Shown here piece by piece: positions 1 to 6,999 of a DNA stretch of 16,689 nucleotides. The notes below the pieces were generated by a model. The model saw nothing but the letters and a program-made list of their open reading frames with translations, was not told the DNA's origin and did not search any database. Position numbers and translations under genes: made by a program. The number at the start of each line of letters is the position of its first letter. Position 1 is the first letter of the stretch. This DNA comes from Candidatus Latescibacterota bacterium (GTDB lineage Bacteria; Latescibacterota; 4484-107; B68-G9). The stretch spans positions 1-16,689 of the forward strand of contig DTXA01000571.1 of assembly GCA_012962735.1 (NCBI GenBank). Direction: 5' to 3'.

Positions 1-36
1 GTAATAGTAGTAGTAATAATAGTATGGATAGTAATA
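1..36 (-). repeat. TAY trinucleotide tract encoding a poly-tyrosine tail
   Basis: Read on the minus strand, positions 36-28 encode three Tyr codons, 27-25 one Pro, and 24-1 eight consecutive Tyr codons, mixed TAT and TAC. The tract continues to the window edge, so its full length is unknown. It is the kinase's tyrosine cluster at protein level and a low-complexity TAY array at DNA level. Confidence 0.85.
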
Positions 37-2214
37 TTTCCCGTATCCCCCTGTCACATCTATGTCATTCAACACCACCCCAACAGCCTGAACCCCCACC
101 TGGTCCAACAAACTCCTGGCACGCAGAAGGGCGTTCCGGTCAGTCTGGCCCGCCCGGACCACCAGAAGGGTCCCGTCCACCTCCTTGGAAAGCAACAACG
201 CATCCGTCACCACAATGATCGGAGGGGCATCCAAAAGCACGAAGTCGTATCGTCGTCCCATCTGACGCACGAGCTCGTGCATACCCTCCGACCCTAAAAG
301 CTCCGCAGGATTTGGAGGGATCGTGCCACAGGGCAATAACGTCAAACCTTCCACCTCGGTGGACCTGAGCACCTCCTCAGGAGATGCCCTGCCCAAAACC
401 ACCTCCGTAAGTCCAGGCTCTTTATCCTGGCCGAACAGGTGATGTAAGACCGGCCTCCTCAGGTCGCTGTCCACCAAAAGCACCTGCATCCCTGCCTGGG
501 CCATAACGATCGCCAGGTTGGCCACAGTGGTGGACTTGCCCTCCTTAGGGCTGGGGCTGGTGATCACCAGGGAACGGAGGGCCTGGCTGGCTCTGGCATA
601 CTGAAGGTTGGTCCGCAAAGTCCGGTAGGACTCCGAAACCGGGGACCTGGGCTCCAAATGGGATGTCAGCCGCTCGGACATCATAAAGTATTCCCCTCCT
701 CGTCCGGCCACCTGTATCCTGGGAACCCAGGCCAACACCGAAAACCCCTGCTTTTCTATCTCCTCAACAGTGTGGATGGAGGTGTCCAGATACTCCATCA
801 GAAATGCCACCCCAAGTCCCATCCCCAGCCCGATGATGGCGGCTAATAGGAGGTTTAGCTTCTTTTTGGGCTTGACCGGATACAAAGGCTCCCTGGCCGG
901 ATCCACTAAGAAAACGTTCCCTATCCTTCCGGCCTCAGTGATCTTGGTCTCCTCTAAGCGCTCCTTCATCATTATGTATATCTTCTCATTTACCTCAAAC
1001 GCCCTTTTGAGCCTGGCCAACTGAAGGCTTTTTTCCGGGACCTGTTTGAGGCGCTCCTCATACTGCCGCACGACCTCCCCCAACGCCCTCGCCCGGCTGC
1101 TGTCCGCCTCAACCTCGACCATAAGGCCGTAGATGCGCTCTAAGAGGGCTTGGGAGTATCCCATAGGATCGGACACGGAGAGGCCTTTCTGCACCAGGGC
1201 GCGGATCTCCTGGCGCATCTTTTCCTTGATGTGTCCGATCTGCCCCCGCAAGTTGGCCAATATGGGGTGGTCGTCCCGGTAGTTCTGGGAGATGAGCCGG
1301 GCGTATGTGGCCTCCAGCTCCGCCAGCTTGTCCCTCAGCTCCTCTAAGAGGGGGCTGGTAACGTGGAGCATGTCCTCGTCCAGACTCCGAAGCTGGTCGG
1401 CGTACTGGGAGCGGAGGTATCTCAGCCTCGTCCGGGCCTCCCCCAGCTTGGTCTTCGCCTCGTTATATAGGGCCTCGAACCCGGCTAATTGTTCCACAAG
1501 TTGCTCTGTCTCGGCCGAAAGTTCCGCTACCCCGTGTTCCTCCTGATACTGTTTAAGTGCCAGCTCTGAGGCAACCAGGTCCTTCTCCTTTTTTCTGAGC
1601 TGTTCCTCTAAGAACTCCTTGACCTTGCGCACTTCCTCCCGGCTGTGCTCCAGACTCCAGCGGTGATACACCTCCGCAATGGTGTTGGCCAATATCATCG
1701 CCTCTTTGGGATCTGGGGCCTGAACTTTTATATCTATGAAGTCGGTCTGGCGACGGGGGGAGATTTTGATCCGATCTTGGAGCCGCTTTATAAGGACCTC
1801 ATCTCCCGGATTTTCGACCTCCTTGGCCCTGAGGGACCATCTGCCCTTCCCATCTGAGAATAGGTAGAAGGTGCGATCGTACCCCTGCCTGCGCAGTTCT
1901 TCTAAGACAGCCTGGGCTAAGGTCCGGCTTTTGAGGACCTCCACCTGGTTGTTGATGATGGTCTCCCGGGTTCCCATCCCCAAAGGTGCCAAGAAGTCCA
2001 ATCCTACATTGGGACTGCGCTCGGTATCTATCATAATGGTAGCCGTGGCCTCGTAAATCGGGGTGGCCCGGAAGGTGAAGTACGCCGTAGCCCCCACCAC
2101 AGCCAAGAAGGAAAGAAGGATAACCCACCTTCCCCGATATAACACCCGGATATAGTCCCGGAGGGAAACCTGGGTCTCCCCCTCAGTCCCCGCAAACACC
2201 ATCGGCTCTTGCAT
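1..2214 (-). CDS. Wzc/ExoP-type polysaccharide co-polymerase and tyrosine autokinase (3' end cut by window edge)
   Basis: I translated this frame across the whole interval; it is open for 738 codons and leaves the window without a stop. It is an inner-membrane protein controlling length and export of a surface polysaccharide, fused to a bacterial tyrosine (BY) kinase. Residues 30-48 form TM1, followed by a Wzz-like domain and a long coiled-coil region (about 190-420). A proline motif (PAREPLYPVKP) precedes TM2 (about 450-472). The cytoplasmic kinase has Walker A SPSPKEGKST (Lys560), Walker A' VLLVDSDLRRP (about 579-589) and Walker B FVLLDAPP (Asp662). The visible end is almost all tyrosine (11 of the last 12 residues), the expected autophosphorylation cluster. 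The ATG at 2214 has GGAGG 9 nt upstream and lies inside the end of gmhA (32-nt overlap), so translation is probably coupled. Family assignment is secure; the polymer is unknown. Confidence 0.95.
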   Translation of the reverse strand, partial: MQEPMVFAGTEGETQVSLRDYIRVLYRGRWVILLSFLAVVGATAYFTFRATPIYEATATIMIDTERSPNVGLDFLAPLGMGTRETIINNQVEVLKSRTLAQAVLEELRRQGYDRTFYLFSDGKGRWSLRAKEVENPGDEVLIKRLQDRIKISPRRQTDFIDIKVQAPDPKEAMILANTIAEVYHRWSLEHSREEVRKVKEFLEEQLRKKEKDLVASELALKQYQEEHGVAELSAETEQLVEQLAGFEALYNEAKTKLGEARTRLRYLRSQYADQLRSLDEDMLHVTSPLLEELRDKLAELEATYARLISQNYRDDHPILANLRGQIGHIKEKMRQEIRALVQKGLSVSDPMGYSQALLERIYGLMVEVEADSSRARALGEVVRQYEERLKQVPEKSLQLARLKRAFEVNEKIYIMMKERLEETKITEAGRIGNVFLVDPAREPLYPVKPKKKLNLLLAAIIGLGMGLGVAFLMEYLDTSIHTVEEIEKQGFSVLAWVPRIQVAGRGGEYFMMSERLTSHLEPRSPVSESYRTLRTNLQYARASQALRSLVITSPSPKEGKSTTVANLAIVMAQAGMQVLLVDSDLRRPVLHHLFGQDKEPGLTEVVLGRASPEEVLRSTEVEGLTLLPCGTIPPNPAELLGSEGMHELVRQMGRRYDFVLLDAPPIIVVTDALLLSKEVDGTLLVVRAGQTDRNALLRARSLLDQVGVQAVGVVLNDIDVTGGYGKYYYPYYYYYYYY

Positions 2215-2782
2215 TATTCCTTTCCTCCATCCGTTCCTTCACCTTGCCTATCACATAGTGCACCAACAACAAGTGCACCCCCTCCACCAGTCCCATATCG
2301 AACGAGGGCACGTGGATGTGAAGCTTGACCATCTTCCCCAACCTCCCCCCGTCGTACCCTGTCATCCCTATGGTGAACAGATCGTTTCGATTGGCGTAAT
2401 CGGTAGCCTTTAGGACGTTTAGACTATTGCCCGAGCCGCTTATGGCTACTGTAAGATCTCCAGGCTCTGCGAGGTTGGCCAGTTGTTGTTCGAAGACCAC
2501 CTCGTACCCCTCGTCGTTGGCCCACGCCGTGATATATGGAGTATTATCGGTCAAACTGATAGCTTTTATGCGCCTTCCGGCCCCAGGACCTGAGAGCGTC
2601 CCCTTACCCAGGTCCTCGCAGAAGTGGGAGGCAGTGGCGGCACTTCCCCCATTCCCGAAGAAAAATATATACCTCCCTTCCTCGTATGCCTTAAGGAAGG
2701 CCCTTACCATCTCCTCCACCGGCCCCTCGTCCATCTCCTTCCAGACCTTTTGGACCTCCTCGAGATAACCCTTAAGCATCAT
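2183..2782 (-). CDS. gmhA: Phosphoheptose isomerase, SIS domain (sedoheptulose-7-phosphate isomerase)
   Basis: A 199-residue single SIS-domain protein, about the normal GmhA length. It should convert D-sedoheptulose 7-phosphate to D-glycero-D-manno-heptose 7-phosphate in the cytosol, the first step of heptose synthesis. The sugar-phosphate loop FFGNGGSAATASHF is at 41-54 and a second Ser-rich loop AISGSGNS at 113-120. Candidate metal/catalytic residues by analogy with E. coli GmhA are His53, Asp57 (Glu in E. coli), Glu167 (Gln in E. coli) and His175. These acidic variants suggest the GmhA-like branch found beside HddA. It lies 15 nt after hddA, whose product uses its product, and overlaps the kinase gene by 32 nt. 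Two tandem ATGs begin the ORF. The G-run Shine-Dalgarno (SD) directly abuts the first (2782), so the second (2779) may be the real start. Confidence 0.9.
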   Translation of the reverse strand: MMLKGYLEEVQKVWKEMDEGPVEEMVRAFLKAYEEGRYIFFFGNGGSAATASHFCEDLGKGTLSGPGAGRRIKAISLTDNTPYITAWANDEGYEVVFEQQLANLAEPGDLTVAISGSGNSLNVLKATDYANRNDLFTIGMTGYDGGRLGKMVKLHIHVPSFDMGLVEGVHLLLVHYVIGKVKERMEERNNARADGVCGD

Positions 2783-2797
2783 CCCCCCTGAGTCTCT

Positions 2798-3793
2798 TCA
2801 CCTCGCCGGATACCTCCTTATGTTGAAGATGACCTTACTCCCGTCCTGCTCTAACATAAAGGGAAGCTCCCTCAAACTTAGCTCCTCCATAGCTCTTCTG
2901 ACGCCATCGTGCTTGTGCCTGGGGACGTACAGCAGAAGGAAGCCACCGCCTCCGGCTCCCGATATCTTCCCCCCCGTGGCCCCGGCCTTCAAGGCTCGAT
3001 CGTACAAAGCGTCCAACCCCGGGTCGCTGATGCCCTCTGCCAGCTGTTTCTTCAACTCCCATCCCTGACGAAGGATATGGCCAAGCTCATCGAAGCCGTG
3101 GTTTACGATCGCCTCCTTGGCGTGGAACACTAAAGCCTTCATCCTGCGCAGGACGTCTAACCTCTCGGGCGTGTTTTCCCTCTGCTGTTTCAAGATGGTT
3201 TCAGCCTTGCGGGTACGATGGGTATAGAACAAGAGGAGGTTAGAGCCAAGTTTGCGAAATTTGTCGTCCGGAAGGGAGATCTTCTCCACATCAACTGTGC
3301 CGTCCCCCCGAAAGGTGAACTTCCGGACCCCCCCATAGGCAGCGATATACTGGTCCTGCTTTCCTATGGGCTTACCACATATATCTATCTCTATCTCGCA
3401 AGCTTCCCTGGCCAATCTCTCTGGGGAGACCTGTTCGCCTTGATACATATATAGCGCATTGAGCAGGCCGACAGTGATGCTGCTCGAGGAACCAAGACCT
3501 GAACCCTCGGAGGGGATATCCGCTAAGGTGGTGATCTCCACACCCCTATCCACTCCTGTCTTTCGCATGGCTTCCCGGATCAGTTCGTGCTGGATTTCGT
3601 CCACGGAATCGACGATCTCCTTCCGGGAGTAGTTGATGTAGATCTTGTCGTCGAAGCGTTCTTTTACGATCACATAGACGTACTTGTCGATGGCCATATT
3701 GAGCACCATTCCATCCTCGTACCGATAGAAAGCCTCCAAGTCCGTTCCCCCTCCGGCCAGACTTATACGCAGGGGCGTCTGGGTGACGATCAT
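2798..3793 (-). CDS. hddA: D-glycero-alpha-D-manno-heptose-7-phosphate kinase (GHMP kinase)
   Basis: A 331-residue GHMP-family sugar kinase that phosphorylates C1 of D-glycero-alpha-D-manno-heptose 7-phosphate using ATP, in the GDP-heptose branch. Motif 1 is PLRISLAGGGTD (7-18), the ATP loop is PSEGSGLGSSSS (94-105), and motif 3 GGKISGAGGGGFLLLY is at 274-289; the length is normal for HddA. The ATG at 3793 is fixed by an excellent SD (AGGAGGTG) 5 nt upstream. Pairing with gmhA 15 nt downstream strongly supports HddA over a galactokinase, mevalonate kinase or fucokinase. The phosphatase (GmhB) and the guanylyltransferase (HddC) of the route are not in the window. It is probably the first gene of a hddA-gmhA-kinase operon; 128 nt separate it from the gene upstream. 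Confidence 0.9.
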   Translation of the reverse strand: MIVTQTPLRISLAGGGTDLEAFYRYEDGMVLNMAIDKYVYVIVKERFDDKIYINYSRKEIVDSVDEIQHELIREAMRKTGVDRGVEITTLADIPSEGSGLGSSSSITVGLLNALYMYQGEQVSPERLAREACEIEIDICGKPIGKQDQYIAAYGGVRKFTFRGDGTVDVEKISLPDDKFRKLGSNLLLFYTHRTRKAETILKQQRENTPERLDVLRRMKALVFHAKEAIVNHGFDELGHILRQGWELKKQLAEGISDPGLDALYDRALKAGATGGKISGAGGGGFLLLYVPRHKHDGVRRAMEELSLRELPFMLEQDGSKVIFNIRRYPAR

Positions 3794-3890
3794 AGCCCAC
3801 CTCCTGAGAGTTCTCCGCCTCGGTTTTGGAGGCCCCTTAACTCTCCCGTCGATATGTCAAAGCAAGGTACCCGAGTCCTTCGAGGATTAC

Positions 3891-3906
3891 CGTGAGCTAC
3901 ATCACA
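3891..3906. promoter_or_regulatory. CRP/FNR-like palindrome upstream of hddA
   Basis: On the minus strand this reads TGTGATGTAGCTCACG, i.e. TGTGA-N6-TCACG, one base from the classical CRP consensus TGTGA-N6-TCACA. It is centred about 105 nt upstream of the hddA start, between the secreted-protein stop and hddA. A TTGACA-like hexamer lies downstream at 3855-3860, but I see no good -10 at the right spacing. It could be chance, since no CRP-family regulator is visible here. Confidence 0.35.
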
Positions 3907-3921
3907 AAACCATATCCCTGT

Positions 3922-5289
3922 TCATCGGAGGCGGGCTATCTTCTGCGTCAGGACCGTCCCGTTCTCCGTGGACAACTGGACGAGGTAAGTTCCGCTGCCG
4001 ACCTTACGTCCCCGGACGTCCCGGCTGCCCCACCTCACCTCCCAAAACCCAGGTCCAGGGGAGGACCAGGTCCACTCCCTTACCAGCTTACCCGTTATAT
4101 CGTATACCCCAAGATGTACCCAACCCCTCCCGTCCTCCTGGGAAAGCCGGAAGCTCAGGAGCACATCTGGGTTGAAGGGATTGGGGCGGGCAGGGAACAG
4201 TTCGGTGGGGAGCCGACTCTCCTTCTGGTTCGTTTTTTGCGATATCGTCCGCAATACCTTCCCTTTCCCGTCAGTCCCCACTTCCTCTAAACGGTACCAG
4301 TGCTCTTCCCCCTCTTTCACATGGGTGTCCGTGAAGGAATACTCCTGAGGAGCAGATACCCCTCCGGAGGCTGGGATAAGGCCGCTTATGTCCTCGTACG
4401 GCCCCTCCCTGCTCTCGGCCCTGAGCACCCGGAAGCCCAATATATCCACCTCGCTCTCCGTACGCCAACGAAGGACTATCCTACCCTCCGAGGCCGAAGC
4501 GGTGAACGAGGAGAGGAGGATGGGGAGGGAGACGTCCCCTTGGGCGTCCAAGTTTGTCTCAATCCCTGGGCCTCCGGATGACCAACTCCCCGTCTGAGTG
4601 TCGAATACGGTGTTATCCGTATTTCTCGCTTGAAGCTTCGGAATGGAGGTATTCGCTGGAACTGCTATCTTGAAGTAACCCACCTTCGTCGAATCGTAGC
4701 CTTCATCTACGTGGTTATTTTCGATAGAATAACTTCCTATTACATTATCGCTCTCGTCAAAAGCTAATATAGCCTTACCCGCTGTAGCCGATGCAGCGGT
4801 AGCGTAGACCCAAGCGCCGTTAGTAGACATATTCAGCAAGGTAAGAGAGCGAGTGGTATCACTAAAGATCTCTGTGGTCCCCTTCCTCATTTTATATTTC
4901 AGATAATACTCATAGTCCGGTTCTGGCGGCTTGTCGACATATAGATACACCCACTTACCCCAAGTAGATGATGTGGCTGTGAAGTAGATGTAATACGAGC
5001 CGCTTTTCCAGCCACCATACCAGATCTTCGATATCATCCCTGGAGATGGGTGACCTCCATAAACCCAAACCGAATAGTTGTAGGTTGAATCGACTTCCAA
5101 ACCGGAAGCTGTGATATAGACAGCGAATGGGGTATATGGAGAAGTGCTGTCGATAGCGGCATATCTTGGAAAGACCGCAATATCTCCACTTTCTCCTAAG
5201 CTGGCCTCCACCATTCCTAAAATCGTTCCGATCGCCAATGCGACCCTCAATTTCTTCGTGGTCCCGCCGTTCCAGAGTTCGGCCAACAT
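3922..5289 (-). CDS. Secreted protein with FnIII-like domain and C-terminal T9SS/FlgD-Ig-type sorting domain
   Basis: A 455-residue exported protein of unknown function. A basic N-terminus followed by a hydrophobic segment (about 14-31) looks like a signal peptide ending near VEASLG. Residues about 35-245 are Tyr/Ser/Thr/Trp-rich, probably beta-sandwich; I do not recognise them. Residues about 254-345 contain the LPILLSSFTA...VLRWRTESE...GFRVLRAE pattern of a fibronectin-III-like module common in FCB-type secreted proteins. Residues 367-455 carry ARPNPFNPD...LGVYDITGKLVRE...GSGTYLVQL, a T9SS type A or FlgD-Ig-like domain expected to direct surface attachment. I chose the ATG at 5289 over the one at 5319 because AAGGAGGTG lies 4 nt upstream. 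It has its own promoter and precedes the heptose/kinase operon, suggesting a cell-surface protein. The N-terminal half is notably AT-richer than the C-terminal half. Confidence 0.85.
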   Translation of the reverse strand: MLAELWNGGTTKKLRVALAIGTILGMVEASLGESGDIAVFPRYAAIDSTSPYTPFAVYITASGLEVDSTYNYSVWVYGGHPSPGMISKIWYGGWKSGSYYIYFTATSSTWGKWVYLYVDKPPEPDYEYYLKYKMRKGTTEIFSDTTRSLTLLNMSTNGAWVYATAASATAGKAILAFDESDNVIGSYSIENNHVDEGYDSTKVGYFKIAVPANTSIPKLQARNTDNTVFDTQTGSWSSGGPGIETNLDAQGDVSLPILLSSFTASASEGRIVLRWRTESEVDILGFRVLRAESREGPYEDISGLIPASGGVSAPQEYSFTDTHVKEGEEHWYRLEEVGTDGKGKVLRTISQKTNQKESRLPTELFPARPNPFNPDVLLSFRLSQEDGRGWVHLGVYDITGKLVREWTWSSPGPGFWEVRWGSRDVRGRKVGSGTYLVQLSTENGTVLTQKIARLR

Positions 5290-5293
5290 TATA

Positions 5294-5302
5294 CACCTCC
5301 TT
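5294..5302 (-). promoter_or_regulatory. Ribosome binding site deciding the secreted-protein start
   Basis: The minus strand reads AAGGAGGTG, then TATA, then ATG. This near-perfect anti-SD match sets the start at 5289 instead of the in-frame ATG 10 codons upstream, and it leaves a clean signal peptide. Confidence 0.85.
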
Positions 5303-5421
5303 CCTGCCAAAGACCCCACAAGATGTCAGTCTGACGCCACTTCTAACGGCATCACCTCCCTTCCAATTATAGCGGCCGGCCTATTTTGGAATCCCCCCTT
5401 TCCCCCCAACCGATAAGAAAC

Positions 5422-5450
5422 AAAATAAAGAAAAGTCTCTTCCTTGTCAA
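5422..5450 (-). promoter_or_regulatory. Sigma70-type promoter for the secreted protein
   Basis: On the minus strand there is a perfect -35 TTGACA (5450-5445), a 17-nt spacer, and a -10 TATTTT (5427-5422; 4 of 6 consensus bases). The -35 overlaps the ksgA stop codon. Transcription would begin near 5415, giving a leader of roughly 125 nt before the ATG at 5289. Confidence 0.65.
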
Positions 5451-6280
5451 GGGGCTTCACAGAGGGAACTCCGGAGTGCATCGGCGAGCCGGACGAACCC
5501 CTCCAATGGCACCTGCTCGGCTCTGAGGGAGAGGTCCACACCAGCTTTTTCGGATGCTTCTCGGAGGGTCTTGGGAGGAGCTAAGGACCTGAGGGCGTTG
5601 CGCAGCATCTTCCTCCGTACCCCAAATGCGGCCCACACCAGCTTACGGAATATCTCACGGTCCTCTGGTTGCGGATAGTAGGGCCTGGTGAAGTCCAGCC
5701 GCACCACCGCAGAGGTGACCTTAGGTCGGGGGTGGAAGTTGCCGGGGCGGACTTCGAAGAGGTATTCCGGGCGGGCATCCAGGCTGAGCATAACCGAAAG
5801 CATACCGTAATCCTTGATCCCGGGGGAGGCCGTTATCCTTCGGGCCACTTCCCTCTGGATCATCACTACAGCCCTTTCGAACTTCTCACAGTGTTCTGTT
5901 AGCCGGAAGAGCACTGGAGTTGTTATACGGTATGGGAGGTTGGCGACCACCACCCAGCGGCCTTCGGATACCAAAGGTCCCAAATCGACCTGCAATATAT
6001 CCCCCTCTATCAACTGGAACTTCCGATCCCTCCCGAACCGCTGCCGGAGTATAGAACAAAGCTCGGGGTCTATCTCCACGGCTACCACCTTTCCAGCCCG
6101 TTCCAACAGAAGTCCGGTGAGGGCCCCCTTGCCCGGTCCGATCTCCAAGGCGAAGTCCGAACGGCAAAGCTCAGCAGCCTCTACGATACGGCGGGCTATA
6201 TGGGGGTTGACCAGGAAGTGTTGGCTCAGGGACTTATGGGGGAAGATTCGAAGAGATTCCGGGCGTTTTCCGTTGTACAC
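5447..6280 (-). CDS. rsmA/ksgA: 16S rRNA (adenine1518-N6/adenine1519-N6)-dimethyltransferase
   Basis: Dimethylates two adjacent adenines in the 3'-terminal hairpin of 16S rRNA using SAM, a late step in small-subunit maturation. With a GTG start at 6280 it is 277 residues, the usual KsgA size. Visible motifs are SLSQHFL (17-23, substrate end), the SAM loop LEIGPGKGALT (45-55), the catalytic NLPY (114-117) and FHPRPKVTSAV (182-192). The open frame extends upstream to an ATG at 6496, but that extra 72-residue sequence is antisense-like proline/arginine-rich filler inside tatD. The GTG has AGGA 9 nt upstream and gives a normal N-terminus. The gene overlaps the end of tatD by 55 nt, so it is probably translationally coupled. 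Its stop codon lies inside the -35 of the next promoter. Confidence 0.95.
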   Translation of the reverse strand: MYNGKRPESLRIFPHKSLSQHFLVNPHIARRIVEAAELCRSDFALEIGPGKGALTGLLLERAGKVVAVEIDPELCSILRQRFGRDRKFQLIEGDILQVDLGPLVSEGRWVVVANLPYRITTPVLFRLTEHCEKFERAVVMIQREVARRITASPGIKDYGMLSVMLSLDARPEYLFEVRPGNFHPRPKVTSAVVRLDFTRPYYPQPEDREIFRKLVWAAFGVRRKMLRNALRSLAPPKTLREASEKAGVDLSLRAEQVPLEGFVRLADALRSSLCEAP

Positions 6281-6999
6281 CTGGCTACTTCCTGGGTGGG
6301 GAGGCCCTTTATGTGGGCGATCTCCGCCCCGACGAGGGATATGTAGGCCGGTTCGTTCCTCTGGCCTCTGTGGGGTACTGGGGCTAAGAATGGACTGTCG
6401 GTCTCCAAAAGAAAGTGGGATAGAGGTAAAACAGCGACCATATCGGAAAGCCGAGAGCGGGGGAAGGTGAGGGCTCCCCCCACCCCGATGTACCATCCAA
6501 GCTCGATGGCCTCCCGGGCCTCCTCGGGTCCCCCGGGGAAACAGTGGAGCACGCCTCGGACCCCCCGGAATTCCCGAATGACCTCCAACGCATCCCGAAT
6601 GGCTCCCCTGGTGTGCACCACAAGAGGCAGGTCCAGCTCCTCGGCCATCCTCGCCTGCTCCCGAAAGACTTTGAGCTGGAGTTCCCTGGGGGTATGGTCG
6701 CGATAGAAATCCAAGCCCACCTCACCTATGGCCACGACCTTTTCACGGCCGGCGAGTTCCCGGACCTCGGTCAAGGCTTCGGGTGTGGCCTTTCCGGCCT
6801 CGCTGGGATGAACTCCGACCGCCGCCCATACAATCCTGTACCTGTCCGCCAGCTCGACGGCCCTTCGGCTGGTCTCTAAGTCTACGCCGGCGGTCAGGAT
6901 CGCCCCCACGCCGGTGCGTTCGGCCCGTTTCATGACCTCATCTAAGTCCTGGGCGAACTTGGGGTCCTCCAGATGGGCGTGGGTGTCTATCCACATCAT
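6226..6999 (-). CDS. tatD: TatD-family metal-dependent hydrolase (putative 3'-5' DNase)
   Basis: A 257-residue TIM-barrel amidohydrolase-superfamily protein, full length for TatD/YabD. TatD proteins are metal-dependent nucleases acting on DNA or RNA ends; the physiological substrate here is unknown. All expected metal ligands are present: DTHAH (His7, His9), Glu93 in IGEVGLD, His129 in VVHTRGA, His152 in LHCFPGG, and Asp201 in ETDSPFL. The LAPVPHRGQRNEP motif typical of the family follows. The ATG at 6999 overlaps the metG stop codon (ATGA overlap, with a second ATG directly behind it), so translation is probably coupled to metG. Placement between metG and ksgA matches Bacillus yabD. Confidence 0.93.
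   Translation of the reverse strand: MMWIDTHAHLEDPKFAQDLDEVMKRAERTGVGAILTAGVDLETSRRAVELADRYRIVWAAVGVHPSEAGKATPEALTEVRELAGREKVVAIGEVGLDFYRDHTPRELQLKVFREQARMAEELDLPLVVHTRGAIRDALEVIREFRGVRGVLHCFPGGPEEAREAIELGWYIGVGGALTFPRSRLSDMVAVLPLSHFLLETDSPFLAPVPHRGQRNEPAYISLVGAEIAHIKGLPTQEVARCTTENARNLFESSPISP

Noticed and set aside
5326..5352. Eight-codon leader peptide frame (ATG at 5352) before the secreted protein
   Set aside because: Its SD-like GGGAGG is only two nt from the ATG, too close, and there is no codon pattern suggesting attenuation.
5814..6470. 218-codon plus-strand open frame opposite ksgA/tatD
   Set aside because: Antisense shadow of two well-supported genes, with no SD and Arg/Ser/Pro-rich, low-complexity translation.
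6281..6496. 72-residue N-terminal extension of KsgA
   Set aside because: It lies wholly within tatD, is Pro/Arg/Gly-rich and would precede a normal KsgA N-terminus. The GTG at 6280 gives the family's usual length.
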